NCBI RefSeq assembly: GCF_900112425.1
Contig: NZ_FOLP01000008.1
Location: 1-64,000, forward strand
Length of the DNA: 64,000 nt
Reading direction: 5' to 3'
From: Variovorax sp. OK212
Lineage (GTDB): Bacteria > Pseudomonadota > Gammaproteobacteria > Burkholderiales > Burkholderiaceae_C
Both the position numbers and the translations under genes were made by a program. This document shows, piece after piece, positions 46,873-54,902 of the stretch (position 1 is the first letter of the stretch; every line of letters begins with the position of its first letter). Below the pieces are notes generated by a model. It did no database searches, was not told the origin of the DNA, and saw nothing but the letters and a program-made list of their open reading frames with translations.

Positions 46873-47664
46873 ATGAGCATCATCGATTCACTCCGGCCCG
46901 CGCCCGGCCTGCGCGTGCTGGTCACCGCGGGCGCTTCGGGCATCGGCGCGGCCGTTGCGCGCGCGTTCTGCGAGGCGGGTGCCCGCGTGCATGTGTGCGA
47001 CATCGATCGGGCCGCACTCGACCGGCTGGGCGCCGAGCTTCCCGAGGTCACCGCGAGCATGGCGGACGCATCGGTCCCCGAAGACGTCGACCTCGTCTTC
47101 GACGACGTGCAGGGCGCCCTGGGCGGCCTGGACGTGCTGGTCAACAACGTCGGCATTGCCGGGCCCACCGGCGCCATTCAGGACCTGCGGCGCGGCGACT
47201 GGGAGCGCACCGTGTCGGTGAACCTGAACAGCCAGTTCTACTTCGCGCAGCGCGCGGTGCCGCTGCTCAAGCAGTCCGTGAACAACCCCTCACTGATCGC
47301 GATGAGCTCGGTCGCGGGCCGGCTCGGCTACCCGTTGCGCACACCGTATGCCGCGACCAAGTGGGCCATCGTCGGCCTCATGAAGTCGCTGGCCATCGAG
47401 CTCGGTCCGCACGGCGTGCGCGTCAACGCGATCCTGCCCGGCACCGTGGAGGGCGAGCGCATGAACGGCGTGATCGGCGCGCGCGCGGCCACTGAAGGTG
47501 TGTCGGTGGAGGCCATGCGCGCGCAGTACCTGCAGAAGATCTCGCTGCGCCGCATGGTCACGCTGGACGACGTGGCGGCCATGGCGCTGTTCCTGTGTTC
47601 ACCCGCCGCGCGCAACCTCAGCGGGCAGGCCATCAGCGTCGACGGGAACATGGAATACCTCTGA
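46873..47664 (+). CDS. Short-chain dehydrogenase/reductase
   Basis: 263 residues. Rossmann motif TAGASGIGAAVARAF, the NAG-type NNVGIAG, catalytic Ser in MSSVAGRLGYP, and YAATKWA (Tyr-x3-Lys) are all present. It opens the operon that continues with a branched-chain-type ABC importer, so it probably oxidises a hydroxyl of the imported compound. Confidence 0.88.
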   Translation: MSIIDSLRPAPGLRVLVTAGASGIGAAVARAFCEAGARVHVCDIDRAALDRLGAELPEVTASMADASVPEDVDLVFDDVQGALGGLDVLVNNVGIAGPTGAIQDLRRGDWERTVSVNLNSQFYFAQRAVPLLKQSVNNPSLIAMSSVAGRLGYPLRTPYAATKWAIVGLMKSLAIELGPHGVRVNAILPGTVEGERMNGVIGARAATEGVSVEAMRAQYLQKISLRRMVTLDDVAAMALFLCSPAARNLSGQAISVDGNMEYL

Positions 47665-47749
47665 CGCCCAGCGAGCTTCCCCCGCGGTTCGCACCCCGCG
47701 CCTCTCGTACCTCCCCCCGCATTCCGCTTTTCAAAACAAGGAGACATTC

Positions 47750-49003
47750 ATGCAAAAACGCAAAACTTCCGCCTTCGATTTCGCGCTGATCCCCACGGTC
47801 GGGCTGCTGCTCTCGGCGGCCGCATCGGCGGCGCCGGTGAAGATCGGCGTGCTCGAAACCCTGTCGGGACCACAGGCCTCGTCGGGCCAGGCCTACCGCA
47901 GCGCGGTGCGCTACGCCATCGACCAGATCAATGCGGCCGGCGGCTGGAACGGCGAGCCGGTGCAACTGCTGGAGTACGACAACCAGGGCGGTCCCACCGG
48001 CGCGGCAGACAAGCTCAAGGCCGCGGCGGCCGACGGCGTGCAGATGATCGTGCAAGGCGCCTCGTCGGCCATCGGCGGGCAGATCACCGAGGACGTGCGC
48101 AAGTACAACCTGCGCAACCCGGGCAAGGAAATCGTCTACATCAACGTGGGGGCGGAGGCGCTCGAGCTGACCGGCGACAAGTGCAACTTCCATCACTTCC
48201 GCTTCAGCGGCGATGCGCAGATTCGCACCAAGGCGCTGGTGAGCGCCATGAAGCAGGCCAACGCACTCGGCACCCGCGTGTATTCGATCAACCAGAACTA
48301 TTCCTGGGGCCAGGACATGGAGCGCGCCATTTCCGACAACGCGTCGGCGGGCGGTTACCAGGTGGTCGAAAAAACGCTGCACGACGTCAACAAGGTGCAG
48401 GACTTCGCGCCTTATGTCGCCAAGATCGCCGCGGCCAAGGCCGACTCGGTGCTCACCGGCAACTGGTCGAACGACCTGCTGCTGCTGATGAAGGCGTCGA
48501 AGTCGGCGGGGCTGAAGGTGCGCTTCGGTACCGTGTTTCTCGACCAGCCGGGCAACCTCGCCAATGCCGGCGACCTGGCCATCGGTCACTTCGTGGTCCA
48601 TACCTTCAATGCGGAGGCGGGCGGCGCGGACGGCGAGCGCTTCGTGAACGACTACAAGGCCAAGACCGGCCACGCGCCGGCGTTCATCGAACCGCAGACC
48701 GTGTTCGGCATGGCGATGGTCGCCGACGCGCTGAAGCGCACGCCGGCCGAAGGCGGCAAGCTCAATGTAAACGCCTTCGCCAAGGCGCTGGAGACCGCGA
48801 AGATCAAGTCGCCCATGGGCGAGATGAGCATGCGTGCCGCGGACCACCAGGTGCAGATGCCCATGGTGGTGTCGACCGTCAGCAAGGACGCGCGCTACAA
48901 GGCCGACGAGAGCGAGCTGGGCTTCAAGCCGGTCAAGCGCTTCTCGGCCGAGGAGGCTTCCGCGCCGGCCCAGGCCAGCTGCGTCATGAAGCGGCCGGGC
49001 TGA
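47750..49003 (+). CDS. livK: Branched-chain-type ABC binding protein (LivK-like)
   Basis: 417 residues with a signal peptide (FALIPTVGLLLSAAASA). VKIGVLETLSGPQASSGQAYRSAVRYAIDQIN and VQLLEYDNQGGPTGAADKLK are the classic HAAT/Peripla_BP_6 opening. AAGGAG precedes the ATG. The family also imports aromatic acids, urea and short-chain compounds; the catabolic neighbours argue against simple leucine uptake. Confidence 0.88.
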   Translation: MQKRKTSAFDFALIPTVGLLLSAAASAAPVKIGVLETLSGPQASSGQAYRSAVRYAIDQINAAGGWNGEPVQLLEYDNQGGPTGAADKLKAAAADGVQMIVQGASSAIGGQITEDVRKYNLRNPGKEIVYINVGAEALELTGDKCNFHHFRFSGDAQIRTKALVSAMKQANALGTRVYSINQNYSWGQDMERAISDNASAGGYQVVEKTLHDVNKVQDFAPYVAKIAAAKADSVLTGNWSNDLLLLMKASKSAGLKVRFGTVFLDQPGNLANAGDLAIGHFVVHTFNAEAGGADGERFVNDYKAKTGHAPAFIEPQTVFGMAMVADALKRTPAEGGKLNVNAFAKALETAKIKSPMGEMSMRAADHQVQMPMVVSTVSKDARYKADESELGFKPVKRFSAEEASAPAQASCVMKRPG

Positions 49004-49015
49004 CCGGGCGGCGAC

Positions 49016-49957
49016 ATGGACCAGTTCCTCGTTTCGCTCATGAACGGCGTCATCTACGGCCTGCTGCTGTTCATGGTGTCCGCCGGGCTCACGCTGATCT
49101 TCGGGATGATGGGCGTGCTGAACTTCGCGCACGCCTCGTTCTACATGCTGGGCGCGTACTTCGCCTACACGCTGCAGGACCTGATCGGCTTCTGGGCCGC
49201 GGTGGCGGTGTCGCCCGTCATGGTGGGGCTGGTCGGCGTCGCGGTGGAGCGCTTCTTCCTGCGGCGCGTTCACCAGTACGGGCATGCGCACGAACTGCTG
49301 CTGACGTTCGGGCTGTCGTTCATCGTGGCGGAATCGATCAAGCTGTTCTTCGGCAACTTCCCGGTCGACTACCGCATTCCCGCGGCGCTCGACGTGCCGG
49401 CCTTCAGCATCGGCGGTGCGCAGTACCCGGTCTACCGGTTGCTGATGGGCGGAATTGCCATCGCGATGTTCGTCGTGATCTACCTGCTGCTCACGCGCAC
49501 CCGCGTGGGCATCGTGGTGCGCTCCGCCATCTACAAGCCGCGCATGGCCGAGGCGCTGGGGCACAACGTGCCGCTGGTGTTCATGGGCGTCTTCGGCGTG
49601 GGGGCCGCGCTGGCGGGGCTGGCCGGCGCCGTGGCCGGCGCGTTCTACACGACCAACCCCAACATGGCGCTGGAGCTGGGCGTGATGGTGTTCGTGGTGG
49701 TGGTCGTGGGTGGGCTTGGCTCGCTGGGCGGGGCCATGCTGGCGTCGCTGCTGATCGGCGTTGTCACGTCGCTGGCCGTGAGCGTCGACCGCAGCCTCGC
49801 GGACCTGTTCGCGCTCGTCGGCGCGGGCGACTGGGCGCGCGATGTCGGGGGCTTGCTGACGCTGAAGATCTCCAGCCTCTCGGCGACCATTCCTTTCGCA
49901 TTGATGCTGCTGATCCTGCTGGTGCGCCCGGGCGGGCTCATGGGCGAGAAGGTCTGA
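49016..49957 (+). CDS. livH: Branched-chain-type ABC permease (LivH-like)
   Basis: 313 residues, about eight transmembrane segments. MNGVIYGLLLFMVSAGLTLIFGMMGVLNFAHASFYM is the LivH signature. Twelve bases after livK. Confidence 0.92.
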   Translation: MDQFLVSLMNGVIYGLLLFMVSAGLTLIFGMMGVLNFAHASFYMLGAYFAYTLQDLIGFWAAVAVSPVMVGLVGVAVERFFLRRVHQYGHAHELLLTFGLSFIVAESIKLFFGNFPVDYRIPAALDVPAFSIGGAQYPVYRLLMGGIAIAMFVVIYLLLTRTRVGIVVRSAIYKPRMAEALGHNVPLVFMGVFGVGAALAGLAGAVAGAFYTTNPNMALELGVMVFVVVVVGGLGSLGGAMLASLLIGVVTSLAVSVDRSLADLFALVGAGDWARDVGGLLTLKISSLSATIPFALMLLILLVRPGGLMGEKV

Positions 49958-49961
49958 CGCG

Positions 49962-51257
49962 ATGAAGACTGTTTTCATTCCCGTGGTCGTCGTTGTAGTC
50001 GCAGGCGTGGCGTTGCTGCTCGCGTTGCCCTTCCTGCTGTCGCAGGGCCTGCTCAACGCGGCCGTGCAGATGCTGATCGCGGCTCTTTTCGCCAGCGCCT
50101 ACAACCTGCTGTGCGGCCAGGCCGGCATGCTGTCCTTCGGCCATGCGGCGTATTTCGGCGTGGGCGCGTTCGGCACCGTGCACGCCATGAATGCCGTGGG
50201 CGGCGCAGGTTTGCTGCCCACGCCCTTGCTTCCGTTGGTGGGTGCGGCCTTCGGCCTGCTCTTCGGTGGCATCGCGGGTTGGTTCGCGACCAAACGGACG
50301 GGCACCTACTTCGCGATGATCACGCTGGCCATTGCGGAGCTGGTGCATTCGCTTGCGCCGCACCTGAAGGGGCTGTTCGGCGGCGAGGCCGGGGTGTCCA
50401 CGATGCGCATGCCGGCGTGGGGCCTCGACTTCGGCTCGACCACGCAGGTGTACTACCTCACGCTCGGCTGGGCATTGCTGTGTGTGGGGCTGCTGTACTT
50501 CTTCACGCACACCCCGCTCGGGCGCCTGGCGTACGGGCTGCGCGAGAACAGCCACCGCCTTCGCTTCCTCGGCTACAACGTGCATGGCCTGGGCATGGCG
50601 GTGTTCGCGATCTCGGCCATGTTCTCGGGCGTTGCCGGCGCGCTGCAGGTGCTTTCCAACGAGTCGGCCAACTATGTGGTGTTCGATCCGGGCCTGTCCG
50701 CGGCAGTGATCCTCAACAGCTACATCGGCGGGGTGAAGATGTTCCTGGGTCCGGCGCTCGGCGCGGCGCTCATGACCTTCTTCGGCTATGCCGTCTCCGA
50801 CCTCACGCAATCGTGGCTGCTCTACCAGGGCATCCTGTTCGTGCTGGTGATGATGTTCATGCCTTCCGGACTCGCGGGGCTGCCCGGCACCCTGGGCCGG
50901 CTGCGCCAACGCTTCGGTCTTGCACGAGCGACGCCGCTGGTGCTGCTGTCGGTGGGGGCGGCGCTGCTGTTGAGCATGGGCGGTACCTTCATGATCGAGC
51001 TGCTGCAGCGCGTCTTCTCGCAAGACTACCGGTCGGCGGTGCGTCTTCATCCGGGCGATGCATGGCCGCCCGTGATGCTGCTGTCGCGCGAATGGTCGCC
51101 TGCCTCGGTGGCCACCTGGTCGGTGCCGCTCACGCTGTTTGCTGCCGGACTGCTTCTCGCATGGATCGCGCGCCGTCGCCGCGCCGCGCTGGAAGACGGC
51201 CAGGCCGAGAGCCCGCCGCCCGGCCACAGGGTCGCGCGCACGGAGGGTGCCGCATGA
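49962..51257 (+). CDS. livM: Branched-chain-type ABC permease (LivM-like)
   Basis: 431 residues, longer than usual. LLCGQAGMLSFGHAAYFGVGAF and TGTYFAMITLAIAEL are LivM hallmarks. After the normal membrane domain it has an extra region from about 320 (an added helix, a periplasmic segment, a second helix at about 390-405 and a basic tail). Four bases after livH; the stop overlaps livG by ATGA. Confidence 0.9.
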   Translation: MKTVFIPVVVVVVAGVALLLALPFLLSQGLLNAAVQMLIAALFASAYNLLCGQAGMLSFGHAAYFGVGAFGTVHAMNAVGGAGLLPTPLLPLVGAAFGLLFGGIAGWFATKRTGTYFAMITLAIAELVHSLAPHLKGLFGGEAGVSTMRMPAWGLDFGSTTQVYYLTLGWALLCVGLLYFFTHTPLGRLAYGLRENSHRLRFLGYNVHGLGMAVFAISAMFSGVAGALQVLSNESANYVVFDPGLSAAVILNSYIGGVKMFLGPALGAALMTFFGYAVSDLTQSWLLYQGILFVLVMMFMPSGLAGLPGTLGRLRQRFGLARATPLVLLSVGAALLLSMGGTFMIELLQRVFSQDYRSAVRLHPGDAWPPVMLLSREWSPASVATWSVPLTLFAAGLLLAWIARRRRAALEDGQAESPPPGHRVARTEGAA

Positions 51258-52009
51258 GCGAGCCGATCCTCAGCATTCGCGGCTTGCGCAAATCCTTCGG
51301 ACCGACCGAAATCATGCGCGGGGTCGACCTCGACCTGCGCAGCGCCGAAAGGCACGCGTTGATCGGGCCGAATGGCGCAGGCAAGTCCACGCTTTTTCAT
51401 CTGGTGTCGGGGCACCTGGCGCCCAGCGCCGGGGAGATCCGCTTCGACGGGCAGGACATCGGGGGGCGCTCGCCGCAGGCCATCAACCGGCTGGGCCTGG
51501 CGCGCTCGTTCCAGATCACCAACATCTTTCCCAAGCTCAGCGTGTTCGAGAACATCCGCCTCGCCGTGATGCGCCCGCGCGGCGTGCAGTACACGTTCTG
51601 GAAGGTCATGGCGCGCGACAAGGCGATCCAGCGAGAAACCGAGCGGCTGCTCGAACTGGTCCGCCTGACCGCGCGGGCGTCGACGCTCGCGGGCGAGATG
51701 GCCTATTCGGAGCAGCGCTCGCTGGAGATCGCCATGACGCTCGCATCCGACCCCAAGCTCATCCTGCTGGACGAACCGATGGCCGGCATGGCCAGCGAGG
51801 AAACCCACTACACCGCGCAGCTGATTCGCGAAGTGACCCAGGGGCGCACGCTGGTCATCGTGGAGCACGACATGGACGTGGTGTTCGCGCTCAGCGACCG
51901 CATCAGCGTGCTCGTGTACGGCCAGGTGATCGCCACCGGCACGCCCGACGAAATTCGCAACGACGCGCGCGTCAAGGAAGCCTACCTGGGCGAGGAGGTG
52001 AGCGCATGA
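51254..52009 (+). CDS. livG: Branched-chain-type ABC ATPase (LivG-like)
   Basis: 251 residues. Walker A GPNGAGKST and Walker B LILLDEPMAG are standard. The signature motif is weak: the usual LSxGxQ reads MAYSEQRSLEIAM, common in LivG. ATGA overlaps join it to livM and livF. Confidence 0.9.
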   Translation: MSEPILSIRGLRKSFGPTEIMRGVDLDLRSAERHALIGPNGAGKSTLFHLVSGHLAPSAGEIRFDGQDIGGRSPQAINRLGLARSFQITNIFPKLSVFENIRLAVMRPRGVQYTFWKVMARDKAIQRETERLLELVRLTARASTLAGEMAYSEQRSLEIAMTLASDPKLILLDEPMAGMASEETHYTAQLIREVTQGRTLVIVEHDMDVVFALSDRISVLVYGQVIATGTPDEIRNDARVKEAYLGEEVSA

Positions 52010-52731
52010 ACGCCGCTGCTGAAGACAGCCTGCTCGATATTGCCGAGCTGCACGCGCACTACGGCAAGAGCCACATCCTGCACGGCGTGAACCTGCGGGT
52101 GGCGCACAACGAGGTGGTGAGCCTGCTGGGGCGCAACGGCTCCGGCCGCTCCACCACCATGAAGGCGATCATGGGGCTGGTGGCGCCCTCGGCCGGCCGC
52201 ATCCGGCTGCAAGGCCGCGAGTTGGCGGGTCAGAGGCCTTATGCCATCTGCCGCGCCGGCATTGCCTACGTGCCCGAGGAGCGCGAGGTGTTCGCCAACC
52301 TCACGGTCGACGAGAACCTGCGCATGGGCGAGCAAGCCGCGCCCGCGGGTGCGCACCGTTGGAGCGTGCAGGACATGTTCGACTATTTCCCTCGCCTGAA
52401 GGAACGCCGCAACACCCGCGCGGGCAGCATGTCCGGTGGCGAGCAGCAGATGCTGACCATGTGCCGCTCGCTGCTGGGCAACCCGCGCGTGATGCTGATC
52501 GACGAGCCCACGGAAGGCCTCGCGCCCAAGATCGTGGCGCAGGTCGGCGAGTGCATCCGCGACATGCACCGCAAGGGCGTGTCGGTGCTGCTGGTGGAGC
52601 AGAAGCTGGCCATTGCACTGAAGGTGTCCACGCGCGTGTGCGTGATGGGGCACGGGCGCATCGTGTTCGAAGGCACGCCGCAGGCGCTGGCGTCGAACGA
52701 GGAACTCGTCGCGCAGTGGCTGGCGGTGTAA
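52006..52731 (+). CDS. livF: Branched-chain-type ABC ATPase (LivF-like) with Walker A Arg
   Basis: 241 residues. The signature MSGGEQQML and Walker B VMLIDEPTEGLAP are normal. The Walker A reads GRNGSGRST: the phosphate-binding lysine is arginine (CGC codon), although the following Ser-Thr is kept. It overlaps livG by ATGA. If the change lowers hydrolysis, LivG may carry most of the ATPase activity. The start at 52006 is firm. Confidence 0.9.
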   Translation: MNAAAEDSLLDIAELHAHYGKSHILHGVNLRVAHNEVVSLLGRNGSGRSTTMKAIMGLVAPSAGRIRLQGRELAGQRPYAICRAGIAYVPEEREVFANLTVDENLRMGEQAAPAGAHRWSVQDMFDYFPRLKERRNTRAGSMSGGEQQMLTMCRSLLGNPRVMLIDEPTEGLAPKIVAQVGECIRDMHRKGVSVLLVEQKLAIALKVSTRVCVMGHGRIVFEGTPQALASNEELVAQWLAV

Positions 52732-52807
52732 GGCCGCGGCCTTTCGCTGCTGCGCCGCCGGGGCCACGGCGCCCCCGGCATTTCATCCAATCATCGAGAG
52801 GGCCGAC

Positions 52808-53749
52808 ATGGCAATCACACAAGACAAGGTCATCATTTCCTGCGCGGTCACGGGGTCGGTTCATACGCCGACCATGTCCGAGCACCTGGCGTTGACGCCC
52901 GAGCAGATCGCGGAGCAATCCATCGAGGCCGCGCAGGCCGGCGCCGCCATCCTGCATCTGCACGCGCGCGATCCGGTCGACGGGCGGCCCTCGGCCGACC
53001 CCAAGGTGTTCGACCAGTTCGTGCCGCGCATCCGGGATGCGACCGACGCCGTCATCAACATCACGACCGGCGGCAGCACGCGCATGACGCTGGAAGAACG
53101 CCTGGCCTATCCGCTGAAGGCGAAGCCGGAGATGTGCTCGCTGAACATGGGCTCGATGAATTTCTCCATCCACCCGGCGGCGCGGCGCATTTCGCAGTGG
53201 AAGCACGACTGGGAGCAGCCGTACGTGGAGGGCATGGAGGACCTGATTTTTCGCAACACTTTCCGCGACATCAAGCACATCCTGAAAGTGCTGGGCGACG
53301 ACTGCGGCACGCGCTTCGAGTTCGAGTGCTACGACGTGGGCCACCTCTACAACCTGGCGCACTTCGTGGACGAGGGGCTGGTCAAGGGGCCGCTGTTCAT
53401 CCAGAGCATCTACGGCATCCTCGGCGGCCTGGGGCCGGACCCCGAAAACCTGGTCACGATGCGCACCACCGCGGACCGGCTGTTCGGCCGCGGCGGCTAC
53501 CGCTTTTCCATCCTCGGCGCGGGGCGCCACCAGATGCCGCTGCTGACCATGGGCGCGGTGATGGGCGGCAACGTGCGCGTCGGCCTGGAAGACAGCCTCT
53601 ACCTGGGCAAGGGCCAGCTTGCCAAGTCGTGCGCCGAGCAGGTCCGCAAGATCCGCCGAATTCTCGAGGAGCTGTCGCTGGAGATCGCGACGCCCGACGA
53701 GGCGCGCGCCATGCTGGGTCTCAAGGGCCGCGATGCCGTGGCGTTCTGA
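52808..53749 (+). CDS. BKACE-family protein (beta-keto acid cleavage enzyme, DUF849)
   Basis: 313 residues. VIISCAVTGSVHTP, AAILHLHARDPVDGRPS (zinc histidines) and NITTGG are typical. The family condenses a beta-keto acid with acetyl-CoA to give acetoacetate and a CoA ester, as in 3-keto-5-aminohexanoate cleavage and carnitine degradation. Together with two SDRs and an importer it suggests oxidation of a 3-hydroxy acid to the keto acid, then cleavage. Substrate not assigned. Confidence 0.9.
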   Translation: MAITQDKVIISCAVTGSVHTPTMSEHLALTPEQIAEQSIEAAQAGAAILHLHARDPVDGRPSADPKVFDQFVPRIRDATDAVINITTGGSTRMTLEERLAYPLKAKPEMCSLNMGSMNFSIHPAARRISQWKHDWEQPYVEGMEDLIFRNTFRDIKHILKVLGDDCGTRFEFECYDVGHLYNLAHFVDEGLVKGPLFIQSIYGILGGLGPDPENLVTMRTTADRLFGRGGYRFSILGAGRHQMPLLTMGAVMGGNVRVGLEDSLYLGKGQLAKSCAEQVRKIRRILEELSLEIATPDEARAMLGLKGRDAVAF

Positions 53750-53790
53750 GGACCGGGAGTCCTGCCCGCGCGTGTCTCCCCGTGCCTCCC

Positions 53791-53823
53791 CTGTAGCTCC
53801 CCTGTAGCTCCCCTGTAGCTCCC
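53791..53823 (+). repeat. 11 bp tandem repeat x3, intergenic
   Basis: Three perfect copies of CTGTAGCTCCC lie between the BKACE and SDR genes, 41 bp after one and 35 bp before the other. They may be slippage products; no hairpin potential. Confidence 0.85.
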
Positions 53824-53858
53824 CTGTGCCTCTTTCTTTCAAATCCCGAGGAACTTCG

Positions 53859-54779
53859 ATGAAGAAATTTTTGGACGGCCGCGTGGCCATCGTCACCGGC
53901 GCCGGCAGCGGCCTGGGCAAGGCCCACGCACTGGCGCTTGCGGGCCATGGCGCGCGCGTGGTGGTGAACGACGTGGCGGGCTCGCAGCCGGGTTCGCCCG
54001 GGCGTGCCGTGGCCGACGAGATCGTGCGTGCCGGCGGCTTCGCCATGGCCGACGGCGGCGACGTGACCGACTTCGCGCAGATGCAGGCGATGGTGGCGCG
54101 TGCCGTCGGCGAATGGGGCCGTGTCGACATCCTGGTCAACAACGCGGGCGTGCTGCGTGACCGCACCTTCGCCAAGATGTCGCTCGACGACTTCCGCCTG
54201 GTGATGGAGGTGCACCTGATGGGCTCGGTGAACTGCGTCAAGGCGGTGTGGGACCTCATGCGCGCGCAGAAGTACGGGCGCATCGTGATGACGACGTCGT
54301 CCTCGGGCCTGTACGGCAACTTCGGCCAGTCGAACTACAGCGCCGCCAAGATGGCGCTGGTCGGGCTGATGCAGACGCTGGCACTCGAAGGCGAGCGACA
54401 GGACATTCGCGTGAACTGCCTCGCGCCGACAGCCGCGACGGCCATGACCGAGGGGGTGCTGGCGCCTGATGCACTGGCCCGGCTGCAGCCCGCTTCGGTG
54501 AGTCCGGGGCTGGTTGCGCTCGTGGGCGAGGACGCGCCCACGCGCACCATCCTGCTGGCGGGGGCGGGCAGTTTCGAGAGCGCGAACATCACGATGACGC
54601 GCGGCGTCTTCATCGGTGGCGTGCAGGACGCGCAGGACACGCAGAGCGTCGCAAGCCAGGTTCGCGCGCGGATGGACGAGATCCTCGACCGCGAGGGCGA
54701 GTCGGTGCCCCGCACGGGCTTCGAGCAGTACCGGCTCGAACTGGCAAAGGCCGGCGTCGAGGTTGCGCTGCCGGGCTGA
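53859..54779 (+). CDS. Short-chain dehydrogenase (multifunctional beta-oxidation type)
   Basis: 306 residues. GRVAIVTGAGSGLGKAHALALAGHGARVVVND, NNAGVLRDRTFAKM and YSAAKMALVGLMQTLALEG match the 17-beta-HSD4-like branch, which oxidises 3-hydroxyacyl-CoA. GAGGAA precedes the ATG. Follows the BKACE gene and may supply its keto substrate. Confidence 0.88.
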   Translation: MKKFLDGRVAIVTGAGSGLGKAHALALAGHGARVVVNDVAGSQPGSPGRAVADEIVRAGGFAMADGGDVTDFAQMQAMVARAVGEWGRVDILVNNAGVLRDRTFAKMSLDDFRLVMEVHLMGSVNCVKAVWDLMRAQKYGRIVMTTSSSGLYGNFGQSNYSAAKMALVGLMQTLALEGERQDIRVNCLAPTAATAMTEGVLAPDALARLQPASVSPGLVALVGEDAPTRTILLAGAGSFESANITMTRGVFIGGVQDAQDTQSVASQVRARMDEILDREGESVPRTGFEQYRLELAKAGVEVALPG

Positions 54780-54796
54780 TCGGGGTTTACGCGGCA

Positions 54797-54842
54797 TGTG
54801 GGCCGCACATCGCATGCGCCGATCCGGTGTGCGGTCCGCACA
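54797..54842. promoter_or_regulatory. Two similar dyads upstream of the tannase-like gene
   Basis: TGTGCGG-T-CCGCACA (54828-54842) is a perfect 7-1-7 palindrome. A weaker relative, TGTGGGCCGCACA, lies at 54797-54809; the centres are 32 bp apart, about three helical turns. The pair looks like operators for an IclR- or GntR-type dimer regulator. None is encoded in the window. Confidence 0.5.
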
Positions 54843-54902
54843 TTGGTTTCGGTGCGCCACGGCGGGAGACTTCGCCGGCGAACGAAAAAACACAGGAGAC
54901 AT

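Noticed and set aside
52728..52800. GC-rich palindromes after livF as a terminator
   Set aside because: The loop of the AAGGCC-GCGGCCTT element is too short, no T tract follows, and the operon appears to continue.
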